DNA of 64,000 bases from JBFXEO01 sp050180015 (GCA_050180015.1 JBFXEO010000001.1:4422-68421); one strand, 5' to 3'. Shown: positions 19,123 through 26,366, counted from the first letter of the stretch. Made by a program: numbers and translations. Notes: a model not told the origin generated them from the sequence alone.

Positions 19123-19194
19123 TAGCCCCACCAGGACTCGAACCTGAATTTGAAGTTTAGGAAACTTCCGTTCTATCCCTTGAACTATAGGGCC
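19123..19194 (-). tRNA. tRNA-Arg (anticodon CCT)
   Basis: The minus strand folds as a full 72-nt cloverleaf: acceptor GGCCCTA/TGGGGCT with discriminator A, D stem GTTC/GAAC, anticodon stem GAAGT/ACTTC with loop TTCCTAA (anticodon CCT, reading AGG), a 4-nt variable loop, and T stem TCAGG/CCTGG with loop TTCGAGT. The 3' CCA is not encoded. The first acceptor pair is G-U, which is unusual. A -7/-33 promoter lies upstream at 19268-19297. Confidence 0.95.
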
Positions 19195-19267
19195 AGATGA
19201 ATTCAATCTTAGAAATAATCCCTTTTTACCGAGGATCTTCCCATTCTTCCTTTGGTTTAAATTCCTG

Positions 19268-19297
19268 CAAAGATATAAAAATAACTTGATGTGCAAG
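19268..19297 (-). promoter_or_regulatory. Promoter of tRNA-Arg (CTTG - 18 bp - TATCTTTG)
   Basis: On the minus strand an exact TAnnTTTG box (TATCTTTG, 19275-19268) is preceded at the expected 18-bp spacing by CTTG (19297-19294), one base off the TTTG -33 element. Transcription would start about 65 nt before the mature tRNA. Confidence 0.65.
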
Positions 19298-19446
19298 TGT
19301 TACAATTACGACTGCCAGCAACAGAATGGGATTTAATTGTTAATAAGTATTGCAGGATTGTTCATTTTATAATTGGCAAGGAATAATTACATTAAAATAA
19401 CTCGGTTTAATTTCACTTAAAATTTGCAGCAGGATTTTTTAATGTT

Positions 19447-19461
19447 TTTTTGCAGCAAAAA
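19447..19461. promoter_or_regulatory. Operator-like palindrome upstream of kamA
   Basis: TTTTTGC-A-GCAAAAA is a perfect 15-bp odd palindrome, 109 bp before the kamA start. Its core TTTGCAGCA is repeated 26 bp upstream (19423-19431), close to 2.5 helical turns away. The arrangement suggests two regulator sites. The regulator is unknown; the nearby Lrp/AsnC protein is one candidate. Confidence 0.4.
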
Positions 19462-19569
19462 CTAAAAATAATTTCTCTTATCGGATGAACGAGTTTAATT
19501 AATAGTAATATTTGCATAAAATTTTAAATAGTTTCGGTTAACGTTCAGTTAAATTTAATTATGAGTTAA

Positions 19570-20844
19570 ATGGATAATGAGTTAGCACTAAAATTCAAAG
19601 AAGTTATTGAATCTTCGGAGGACGACGAACCTCCGAGTAGATGCGAAAGTAAATCCTCTACTTTCGCTTTTGATTGTGTCGATGAACGGGTACTACGATT
19701 ACCTGCACCCACATTCCCCGCTAGTAAACGTTCGTTGGATTTTATTCAGGAGTTTTTCCCTACAGCAAGTTTGAACGATTGGAATAGCTGGCGATGGCAG
19801 CTTAAGAATAGCATTACAACAGTAGGCCGGCTAAAAACAATATTGCAGTTATCTCAGGAAGAAATTGAAGCGATTGATAATCCTAATCATTCCTTGCCAT
19901 TGCGAATTACTCCCTACTATGCAAGTTTAATTAACCGGAATAACCCGGGCGATGCAATTCGTCGGTCAATGGTTCCAACCATCAACGAGTTAATCCTGTC
20001 TCCGGGAGAAGCCACTGATCCTTTAAACGAGGAGCATTCCAGCCCTGTTCCAAACTTAGTACATCGTTATCCCGATAGGGTTCTTTTTTTGGCAACGGGA
20101 TTTTGTTCGGCGTATTGCCGTTACTGCACCCGTTCCCACATGGTTGCTAAAGATAAATGCCACGTTGGCACGGAGGCCTGGCAACCGGCGTTGCGCTATA
20201 TTCAGGAACACACAGAGGTAAGGGATGTCCTTATTTCCGGAGGCGATCCATTAACAATGTCCGATTCGCATATTGAGTATTTACTTTCCCGGTTGCGCGC
20301 CATTAGCCATGTGGAAATGATAAGAATTGGAACCAAAGTTCCCGTTGTTTTACCGCAAAGGATAACCCCGAGGTTTGTTAAAATATTAAAACAGTTCCAC
20401 CCATTATACATCAGCATTCATTTTACACACCCAGATGAACTATCCGTTGAAACGGCAGAAGCTTGCGCTCGTTTAGCCAACGCAGGAATTCCCCTGGGAA
20501 GCCAAACCGTGTTGTTAAAAGGAATTAATGATAACATAGATACAATGCGCCGGCTGGTTCAGGGATTACTTAAAATAAGAGTCAGGCCGTACTACCTTTA
20601 CCAATGCGACCCGATTCCCGGGTCAAACCATTTTAGGACTAAGGTTTCGGCGGGAATAGAGATAATAAAAGGCTTAAGGGGTTTTACAACGGGATATGCC
20701 ATTCCTAACTTTGTGATTGATGCGCCCGGAGGTGGAGGTAAAGTTCCTTTATTGCCGGAGTACTATCAGGGCGAAGTTGGTGGAAATGTAATTTTAAAAA
20801 ATTACGAGGACAAAATATATCACTACCCCAACCCAACAGATTAG
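19570..20844 (+). CDS. kamA: Lysine 2,3-aminomutase (KamA family radical SAM)
   Basis: This is a radical-SAM, PLP-dependent aminomutase predicted to interconvert L-alpha-lysine and L-beta-lysine. The 424-aa protein has the [4Fe-4S] motif C179-x3-C183-x2-C186, then T187-R188 (Arg contacts the substrate carboxylate in clostridial LAM). SGGDPL at 223-228 is the SAM-binding GGDP stretch, and the PLP lysine is K391 in APGGGGK. The two Asp residues that hold the lysine side-chain amine in LAM are kept (D347 in YQCD, D384 in VIDAP), whereas glutamate 2,3-aminomutase replaces them. It ends at HYPNPTD, before the zinc-binding cysteines of clostridial LAM, and has a longer N terminus. It is larger than EpmB. 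The lysine-fermentation genes are absent; two ATP-grasp ligases and a GNAT follow instead. Confidence 0.93.
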   Translation: MDNELALKFKEVIESSEDDEPPSRCESKSSTFAFDCVDERVLRLPAPTFPASKRSLDFIQEFFPTASLNDWNSWRWQLKNSITTVGRLKTILQLSQEEIEAIDNPNHSLPLRITPYYASLINRNNPGDAIRRSMVPTINELILSPGEATDPLNEEHSSPVPNLVHRYPDRVLFLATGFCSAYCRYCTRSHMVAKDKCHVGTEAWQPALRYIQEHTEVRDVLISGGDPLTMSDSHIEYLLSRLRAISHVEMIRIGTKVPVVLPQRITPRFVKILKQFHPLYISIHFTHPDELSVETAEACARLANAGIPLGSQTVLLKGINDNIDTMRRLVQGLLKIRVRPYYLYQCDPIPGSNHFRTKVSAGIEIIKGLRGFTTGYAIPNFVIDAPGGGGKVPLLPEYYQGEVGGNVILKNYEDKIYHYPNPTD

Positions 20845-20958
20845 TTTTTGTATATAGCAAGGCGGAACCATTTGACAATTGAACGGGTGCGTCCAGATAT
20901 TTGTATTGTTGCACTCCTATGTCCATAGCGTATAATTTTAACTATAATAAGCGTTTTT

Positions 20959-21951
20959 ATGCTGAATGTGGGCTTAACCTACGACTTGCGTAGCGACTAT
21001 TTGAAACAGGGTTTTACCAATGAAGAAACGGCCGAGTTCGATTCTGAGGTTACAATCGATGCCATTGACACAACATTAAAAAAATTAGGATTTGGTACTC
21101 AAAGAATAGGCAATGTTTTTTCGTTGGTTGATTGCCTGGGCAGAGGTGAAAGATGGGATTTAGTTTTTAATATATGCGAGGGCCTTTACGGAATTGGCCG
21201 CGAAGCCCAGGTCCCTGCCATTCTGGATGCATACCGGATTCCCTACGTTTTTTCCGACCCACTTGTACTGGCCCTCACCTTACACAAGGGTCAAACAAAA
21301 AGGGTAATTCGGGATTGTGGAATTCCTACCGCCGATTTTGTTGTTGTAGAGTCTATTGCAGATATTGAAAAGGTAAACCTTCCATATCCGCTATTTGCAA
21401 AGCCAGTTGCAGAGGGAACTGGAAAGGGGATAGATGGGCAATCAAAAATATCCGGTAACAAAGAACTTGCTGAAATTTGCAAAGGCCTATTACAAAAGTT
21501 TAACCAACCGGTGTTGGTGGAAACCTATTTGCCCGGACGTGAATTTACGGTTGGAATTGTAGGAACTGGCCTGGAGGCTCGTTCGGTAGGAGTAATGGAA
21601 ATTTTAATCTCCCCGAAGGCAAAAGAGCAAACCTACTCTTTTCATACCAAGGAGAACTGGAAGGGTATCGTTGATTATTCGATGGTAGCCGGCGATACCG
21701 AAAGAAAGTGTGTCGATACCGCACTGAAGGCCTGGCTATGCCTTGGCTGTAGAGATGCCGGACGGGTTGACCTAAAGATGGACGCAAGCGGAATCCCTAA
21801 TTTTATAGAGGTTAATCCGTTGGCGGGAATTAATCCGGAGCATTCCGATTTACCAATGCTTGCCGCCAAGAACGGACTGGATTTTACCTCGTTAATTAAG
21901 CGGATAATGGGTTCTGCCTTGCAACGAATTAAAAAGCAAGCATATGGTTAG
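20959..21951 (+). CDS. D-Ala-D-Ala ligase-like ATP-grasp enzyme 1
   Basis: This 330-aa ATP-grasp ligase of the Ddl type is predicted to form an amide bond through an acyl-phosphate. Visible elements are the N-terminal fold (MLNVGLTYDLR, DLVFNICEGLYG), ATP-binding K148 in LFAKP with the glycine-rich loop AEGTGKGI (151-158), LPGREFTVGIVG (191-202), and the Mg/ATP site R269-x-D271 with E284-V-N286 in FIEVNPLAG. EHSDLP near 294 resembles the Ddl EHS loop. The usual Ddl is about 300-360 aa, so length fits. It sits 114 bp after kamA and overlaps the second ligase by 8 bp, so coupled function is likely. Canonical cell-wall Ddl is less likely given the duplication and context. The substrate is inferred to be beta-lysine or a conjugate of it. 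Confidence 0.85.
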   Translation: MLNVGLTYDLRSDYLKQGFTNEETAEFDSEVTIDAIDTTLKKLGFGTQRIGNVFSLVDCLGRGERWDLVFNICEGLYGIGREAQVPAILDAYRIPYVFSDPLVLALTLHKGQTKRVIRDCGIPTADFVVVESIADIEKVNLPYPLFAKPVAEGTGKGIDGQSKISGNKELAEICKGLLQKFNQPVLVETYLPGREFTVGIVGTGLEARSVGVMEILISPKAKEQTYSFHTKENWKGIVDYSMVAGDTERKCVDTALKAWLCLGCRDAGRVDLKMDASGIPNFIEVNPLAGINPEHSDLPMLAAKNGLDFTSLIKRIMGSALQRIKKQAYG

Positions 21952-22930
21952 AGATTTTTCCAACGCGGTAATACTCTACAACGAACTTTCATCCAACCCT
22001 GGACCAGATGAGACAGATGTGCTCGATCAGGTGAGGCTTGTTGCCGAAATGCTCGATCAGCTGGAAATAGGACATCAAACGTTGGAGTTTTCGTTAAACC
22101 TCCAAAAGAACAGGGATGCCCTGGAAAGGCTAAAGCCTGATTTCGTATTTAACATGGTGGAGTCGGTTAACAATAGGGGCGATCTTGTTTTTCTTGCACC
22201 GGCTCTTTTAAATTCTATTGGGATTCCCTTCACCGGGGGATCCCTCGAAACAATTTTTCTTACATCATCTAAAACGTTAACCAAGCAATGGTTGAACCAT
22301 GCCGGTATCCCTACGGCATACTGGTATCAGGGGCAAGATATATTTACACCCCAGCGGGGTAAAAAGTATATCATTAAGCCCATCTGGGAGGAAGGCTCTT
22401 TGGGGCTAGATGAGGATTCTGTTTTTGACGCGGGCGATCCGGTGTTTGCTGAAAAAATCAAACGCACCAATTTTAAAACACATTTTATAGAGGAATACAT
22501 TGATGGACGTGAATTTAATGTTTCAATGTTAGCAACAGAATCTACACCGCAGGTTTTACCTATCCCCGAAATGATTTTTGAAAATTACACGCCGGGTAAA
22601 CCCAAAATTCTGGGATACACAGCTAAGTGGAACGTCGATTCTTTTGAGTATCGCAATACCAACAGATCTTTCGATTTACCCAAATCCGATGATTCCTTGC
22701 TCGAAAACCTTCGTAGCATTTCTTTGAAATGCTGGGATATTTTTGCTATTAACGGATACGCCCGGGTCGATTTCCGGGTCGATGGCAATGGAAATCCCTG
22801 GGTTTTGGAAGTTAATGTAAATCCGTGCATAACCCCGGACAGCGGTTTTTACTCAGCCTGCGAGCAGGCTGGAATAAGCTTTAGAGAGGCCGTAAAGCGT
22901 ATTATTACTGATATTTCTAGAATTAAATAG
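21944..22930 (+). CDS. D-Ala-D-Ala ligase-like ATP-grasp enzyme 2
   Basis: This is a second, divergent 328-aa ATP-grasp ligase. It has the N-terminal domain (ILYNELSS, DFVFNMVESVNNRGD), K145 in YIIKP, EEGSLGLDEDS (149-159) as the small-loop equivalent, DGREFNVSML (187-196), and the catalytic metal site R274-V-D276 plus E289-V-N291 in VLEVNVNPC. Ordering and spacing match ligase 1, but sequence identity is low by eye, so this is an old duplication with a separate specificity. The start ATG overlaps the end of ligase 1 by 8 bp (translational coupling), and the GNAT gene starts 8 bp after its stop. Two ligases in a row suggest two successive condensations, or addition of two different acceptors. 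Confidence 0.85.
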   Translation: MVRDFSNAVILYNELSSNPGPDETDVLDQVRLVAEMLDQLEIGHQTLEFSLNLQKNRDALERLKPDFVFNMVESVNNRGDLVFLAPALLNSIGIPFTGGSLETIFLTSSKTLTKQWLNHAGIPTAYWYQGQDIFTPQRGKKYIIKPIWEEGSLGLDEDSVFDAGDPVFAEKIKRTNFKTHFIEEYIDGREFNVSMLATESTPQVLPIPEMIFENYTPGKPKILGYTAKWNVDSFEYRNTNRSFDLPKSDDSLLENLRSISLKCWDIFAINGYARVDFRVDGNGNPWVLEVNVNPCITPDSGFYSACEQAGISFREAVKRIITDISRIK

Positions 22931-22938
22931 GTATAGCG

Positions 22939-23430
22939 ATGTTGGAGCTAGTGCTTAGAACAGAACCCAGGGTTGAGGATATAGAAAGTATCCGGGAAAT
23001 AGTGGTTTCCACCGGTTTTTTTTACGACTACGAAATACCTGTTGCGGTGGAATTAATTCAGGAAAGGATTGAGCGGGGTGTTGCCAGTGACTATTTTTTT
23101 ATTTTTGCCGATTATGGTGGGCGTACTATTTCTTACGCCTGTTTTGGGCCAATAGCATGCACCAAGGGTAGTTTTGATTTGTACTGGATTGCCACACACA
23201 ATGATTTTAGGGGAAAGGGGATTGGTAAAAAAGTTCTGGACGCTGCAGAAATGGAGATTGGTAAAATGGGGGGACGCGGAATTTATATCGAAACATCGTC
23301 GAAACCGCTATACAAGCCAACGCAAGAGTTTTACGAAAAGTGTGGATATACCGTTAATGCAATTCTTAAGGATTTTTACGATGTAAACGATGACAAAATA
23401 ATTTTTACCAAATTCCTTGATATTTTGTAG
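22939..23430 (+). CDS. GNAT family N-acetyltransferase
   Basis: This 163-aa GNAT enzyme is predicted to acetylate an amine with acetyl-CoA. The CoA-binding motif A reads DFRGKGIGKKVLDAAE (pyrophosphate loop RGKGIGKK), preceded by the beta-4 strand YWIATHND and followed by a C-terminal QEFYEKCGYTVNAIL that is typical of the fold. It is about 60% of the length of archaeal AblB (N-epsilon-acetyl-beta-lysine synthase) and not obviously the same subfamily. As the last gene of the kamA run, 8 bp after ligase 2, it probably acts on the lysine-derived product. The exact amine is unknown. Confidence 0.85.
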   Translation: MLELVLRTEPRVEDIESIREIVVSTGFFYDYEIPVAVELIQERIERGVASDYFFIFADYGGRTISYACFGPIACTKGSFDLYWIATHNDFRGKGIGKKVLDAAEMEIGKMGGRGIYIETSSKPLYKPTQEFYEKCGYTVNAILKDFYDVNDDKIIFTKFLDIL

Positions 23431-23527
23431 AACAGTCCAGCGTGTAATGTTTGTTCTCTTCGATTCTGGCGTTGGACTGGCACGTACTAGTGAAACCGGG
23501 CCCTGAGTAAGCTAAACCGGTGAAACA

Positions 23528-23590
23528 ATGAAACTATTTGACCAGATAAAAGCAGCTGCCGATTCTCTCCTTTCAATTTTCATTCAATAA
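23528..23590 (+). CDS. Possible 20-residue amphipathic peptide ORF
   Basis: A short ATG-initiated frame in the gap between the GNAT and Lrp genes encodes 20 residues beginning MKLFDQIKAAAD and ending LLSIFIQ. The hydrophobic and charged residues alternate as in an amphipathic helix. There is no convincing ribosome site and chance is quite possible. If real it could be a leader peptide, a small membrane-active peptide or a precursor linked to the upstream ligases. Confidence 0.2.
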   Translation: MKLFDQIKAAADSLLSIFIQ

Positions 23591-23594
23591 AAAA

Positions 23595-23611
23595 ATACAA
23601 TTTATTTGTAT
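23595..23611. promoter_or_regulatory. Palindromic operator candidate before the Lrp/AsnC gene
   Basis: ATACAA-TTTAT-TTGTAT has perfect 6-bp arms spaced by five bases, 56 bp before the regulator's ATG. AsnC/Lrp proteins commonly bind such short AT-rich palindromes and repress their own gene, so autoregulation is plausible. Confidence 0.45.
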
Positions 23612-23666
23612 CAACTTGTGTTATTTTATTATTTTTATCCTTGTAAAAATTTCAAATTGTAACTGT

Positions 23667-24152
23667 ATGAACGAAAAGTTAAAAGTTGATGCCATTGATC
23701 AAAAAATACTATCATACCTGGTAAAAAATGCCCGTATGCCATTTCTCGAAATTGCCCGTGAGTGTGGAATATCCGGTGCAGCAATTCATCAACGGGTAAA
23801 AAAAATGGAGGATGCCGGAATTATAGCTGGCTCTAGGATGATTGTTAAACCCAAGGCATTGGGTTTTGATGTTTGTGCGTATGTTGGCGTACAGCTTGTT
23901 TCTACCAATCAGTATAAGGGTGTGATTGAGGCGTTGAAATTGATGCCCGAGGTTGTAGAATGCCATTTCATAACCGGTGAATACGCCTTACTGCTAAAAA
24001 TATTTTGTAGGGACAATGAACACCTGATGGATGTTTTAGTAAATACAATTCAGAATATATCGGGAATATCGCGTACAGAAACCTTTATATCGCTCGATCA
24101 GGCAATAGAACGTCCTGTTTATGTTAAGGATAAAAGTGTAGTTAAAAGTTAA
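23667..24152 (+). CDS. Lrp/AsnC family transcriptional regulator
   Basis: This 161-aa feast/famine regulator has an N-terminal winged helix-turn-helix (DAIDQKILSYLVKNARMPFLEIARECGISGAAIHQRVKKMEDAGII) and a C-terminal RAM/AsnC ligand-binding domain (YVGVQL, VVECHFITGEYALLLKI, SRTETFISLD). Members sense amino acids, often lysine, leucine or asparagine. I chose ATG 23667; the frame also runs up to a TTG at 23616, but that adds an unrelated hydrophobic tail. It follows the kamA cluster by 236 bp in the same direction and is the obvious candidate regulator of it, though that is inferred from position only. Confidence 0.9.
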   Translation: MNEKLKVDAIDQKILSYLVKNARMPFLEIARECGISGAAIHQRVKKMEDAGIIAGSRMIVKPKALGFDVCAYVGVQLVSTNQYKGVIEALKLMPEVVECHFITGEYALLLKIFCRDNEHLMDVLVNTIQNISGISRTETFISLDQAIERPVYVKDKSVVKS

Positions 24153-24172
24153 TACTATACAGGCACGAAAAT

Positions 24173-24200
24173 AAAAGAGCCCCATGGTTGGGGCTCTTTT
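24173..24200. terminator. Bidirectional terminator after the Lrp/AsnC gene
   Basis: The 12-bp arms 24173-24184 and 24189-24200 (AAAAGAGCCCCA / TGGGGCTCTTTT) flank a 4-base loop, with A- and T-runs at the ends. It serves the plus-strand regulator and the convergent small gene at 24221. Confidence 0.9.
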
Positions 24201-24220
24201 ATTTTCTATGTTGGGGTTAA

Positions 24221-24445
24221 TCAATCATCATCTTCTTCTTCATAGGCATCATCATAAAAATTGTCATTTTTAAAGGAATCCCTTAAATTGTCATCAAGGT
24301 CTTCGTCGTCGTCAATTTCATCATAGATTGAGCGTCTTACATTTTTATCCTTCTTTACAGGTTTGAGTTTTCTCGCTCTTTTCATCTCATCGGAATCGTA
24401 AGAATCATTCTTTACGGATTTCCGAAAATCATTCTTTGACTTCAT
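24221..24445 (-). CDS. Small highly charged hypothetical protein
   Basis: This 74-aa protein is of unknown function. Its N-terminal half is basic (many Lys and Arg, e.g. KRARKLKPVKKDKNVRR) and its C-terminal half is strongly acidic, ending EEEDDD. It has no hydrophobic core and is probably disordered. It has an ATG start and its own convergent terminator, which supports a real gene. Similar short charged proteins are common but unnamed in Bacteroidota. A nucleic-acid or protein chaperone-like role would be a guess. Confidence 0.6.
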   Translation of the reverse strand: MKSKNDFRKSVKNDSYDSDEMKRARKLKPVKKDKNVRRSIYDEIDDDEDLDDNLRDSFKNDNFYDDAYEEEDDD

Positions 24446-24790
24446 TACGAGAGTTGTTAAAAATTATTCTCCTTTTTAGTTGTTGGTTAATATCAATAAA
24501 ACTGTTTATGTTATAGCTGCAATTTTAAGAATTTTTTTGTTTGCCACTATAGTGTTATGTTTTTTAGGCTAATTTTTACGAGGGTTGAACTTTAGTGTTT
24601 GCCGAGGGGTATCATTTTGCGTGCTGTACTAAAGCAAATATATTATTATTTTTTTAATCAAACTGCTTGTCAAACAATTTTTCTTTCGGGCAAGTATATT
24701 TGAGTTTGACCATTTCTTCTGGAGTTAATGTAATTTTAGCATCGGTCAAATCGGGATTTATTGTATAATTTTACATCGAACAATAGCTTT
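24446..24790. other. Divergent AT-rich intergenic region
   Basis: This is 345 bp between the small charged gene and the AEC carrier. It is AT-rich, with no exact TAnnTTTG box, repeat or ORF that I can support. An in-frame TTG at 24761 lies upstream of the preferred AEC start. Confidence 0.4.
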
Positions 24791-25744
24791 ATGGGAACAG
24801 AAATTATCCTTGGCCAGCTGCTGATTTTTGGGATTTTAATGCTAGTAGGGGCTGTTGCTTCCTGGTTTAAGTTGATAAATGACGATGGAAAGGATATTCT
24901 TTCGCGGATTATTATTGATATTACCCTTCCGTTTTTAATTTTAGGCACATTTATTCGGCTCGATAGCAATTCCGCAATGCTGATGAACGGATTAATGGTA
25001 TTCGGATTTACCTTTTTTAACCTGGGGCTTCTTTACTTGCTCGGAACCGCTTCGTCATCGTTACAGAAACTTAGCCCTGCCGATTCTACCATTCACACGC
25101 TCCATACGATGTTTGGGAATATTGTTTTTCTTGGATTTCCGTTATTCGATGCGCTATTTCCCGGTGGTGTTGGGGTTTTCTATGCGGCATCGTATCAGCT
25201 GGCATCCAATGCAATTACTTTTACCTATGGGGTTTACCGGTTAAGCGCAGGCAACAATAAATCGGGTTTAAAAAGTTTAATCAATGTAAATACGGGGGCC
25301 CTCGTTTTAGGCTTTACCACTATGATTTTTGGAATTAAAGTACCCCGGTTGGTTATAGATTCTTTTAGCAGCCTTGGGAAGTGTACCAGCCCATTATCCA
25401 TGGTTTATATTGGTGCTTTACTTGCCGGGCTTAACATTAAAAGTATTATAAAAACCTGGAGTATCTATATTTTAAGTATCAACAAACTGATACTAGCACC
25501 GTTGCTGCTTGGGCTAACCTACCTTGGAATCAATAGATTTTTTAATCTTGGTTTGTCTATAGAGGCATTTGTAGTGCTGGTAATGCAGGCCAGTATGCCA
25601 TGTCAAACAATTGTAGTTGTAATGTCGAGACGCTATGGGGGCAACCATCAACTGGCAACCGGGAACCTGTTTATAACCACCCTGTTGAGTATCTTTACCC
25701 TGCCGCTTATTTATCTTTTTTTAACCACAATTTTTGCGTGGTAA
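24791..25744 (+). CDS. AEC family permease (auxin efflux carrier-like)
   Basis: This 317-aa inner-membrane carrier of the AEC family exports organic acids or amino-acid-like anions. About ten hydrophobic helices in two halves are visible. Features include GQLLIFGILMLVGAVASWF at the start, the LPFLILGTFI segment and MQASMPCQTIVVVMSRRYGG near the C terminus. The ATG at 24791 is preferred over an in-frame TTG at 24761. Substrate is unknown. It lies about 640 bp beyond the Lrp gene and past a strong terminator, so a link with the kamA cluster is only positional. Confidence 0.87.
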   Translation: MGTEIILGQLLIFGILMLVGAVASWFKLINDDGKDILSRIIIDITLPFLILGTFIRLDSNSAMLMNGLMVFGFTFFNLGLLYLLGTASSSLQKLSPADSTIHTLHTMFGNIVFLGFPLFDALFPGGVGVFYAASYQLASNAITFTYGVYRLSAGNNKSGLKSLINVNTGALVLGFTTMIFGIKVPRLVIDSFSSLGKCTSPLSMVYIGALLAGLNIKSIIKTWSIYILSINKLILAPLLLGLTYLGINRFFNLGLSIEAFVVLVMQASMPCQTIVVVMSRRYGGNHQLATGNLFITTLLSIFTLPLIYLFLTTIFAW

Positions 25745-25755
25745 ATTAAACGAAA

Positions 25756-25776
25756 AATGCGGGGGAATCCCGCATT
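25756..25776. terminator. Hairpin between convergent AEC and YceI genes
   Basis: The arms AATGCGGG (25756-25763) and CCCGCATT (25769-25776) flank a 5-base loop directly after the AEC stop. There is no T-run after it on the plus strand, so termination is inferred from position. Confidence 0.4.
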
Positions 25777-25796
25777 GACCACCGTCTTGTTGCTGA

Positions 25797-26366
25797 TTAT
25801 TTAACGGTAATTGCTACGTCTAGGGTAAATTCGTCGCTAATTATATTATCGCCGAGGTTGTCGAAAAACTTTCCTGAACCGTAGCGGATATTGTACAGGG
25901 TTCTATCAACCGTAATTTTTGTTTTGTAAGTGTTATTGTCCCTATACACGTCAAATTTTATGGGATACGTTTGTCCTTTTATGGTAAGTTCCGCCGTTGC
26001 AGCGGCCCTGCCATCCTTAAACTGGGTTGATTTAAGATTGCTGAGCAGCGAAATTTTAAATGAGCTGACACCAAAAAAATCATCAGAACCTAAGTGGTCA
26101 ACCAACTTTTTATTCCACTCTTCACTTTTAATATCTTCACAGGAAATCGTTTCCATGTCAACAACAAAATTTCCGTTGACAATTCGATCGTCCTTTACAA
26201 CAAAACTACCTTCCTTTAACAGTATTGAGCCGTAATGCTCTCCATTTACTTTTTTAGCATTCCACTTTAGGGTAGATTTGCTGGCGTCAACCTTAAAATC
26301 TTGAGGGTATCCAAGCACGCTTATGCTTATAAGCAGAGCAAGGGAAATACTTTTTTCTTTATTCAT
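25797..26366 (-). CDS. YceI family lipid-binding protein
   Basis: This 189-aa exported protein of the YceI family has a lipocalin-like beta-barrel that binds isoprenoid or amphiphilic ligands in the periplasm. The signal peptide is KSISLALLISISVLGYPQ. Family hallmarks include the opening FKVDASKSTLKWNAKKV, the GSILLKEG strand, the NGNFVVDMETISCED block with DHLGSDDFFGVSSFKI, and a closing ISDEFTLDVAI. The ATG at 26366 gives a clean signal peptide; an upstream non-ATG start at 26405 would add 13 unlikely residues. It is a single gene. Confidence 0.88.
   Translation of the reverse strand: MNKEKSISLALLISISVLGYPQDFKVDASKSTLKWNAKKVNGEHYGSILLKEGSFVVKDDRIVNGNFVVDMETISCEDIKSEEWNKKLVDHLGSDDFFGVSSFKISLLSNLKSTQFKDGRAAATAELTIKGQTYPIKFDVYRDNNTYKTKITVDRTLYNIRYGSGKFFDNLGDNIISDEFTLDVAITVK

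Larger units (their letters stand above)
19195..19569. other. Divergent intergenic region between tRNA-Arg and kamA
   Basis: This 375-bp, AT-rich region holds the minus-strand tRNA promoter (19268-19297) and, towards kamA, two copies of TTTGCAGCA (19423-19431 and 19449-19457), the second inside a 15-bp palindrome. I looked for a lysine riboswitch-like fold in front of kamA and did not see the conserved elements. No ORF is visible. Confidence 0.55.

Noticed and set aside
19195..19569. Lysine riboswitch upstream of kamA
   Set aside because: I could not find the conserved L-box junction motifs; the region is AT-rich with short palindromes only.
20959..22930. Essential cell-wall D-alanine-D-alanine ligase
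   Set aside because: Two divergent copies in a row with an aminomutase and a GNAT are not the dcw context; cell-wall Ddl is expected elsewhere.
22939..23430. The GNAT as an AblB orthologue making acetyl-beta-lysine
   Set aside because: It is much shorter than AblB and only the generic GNAT motif is visible; the family cannot be assigned by eye.
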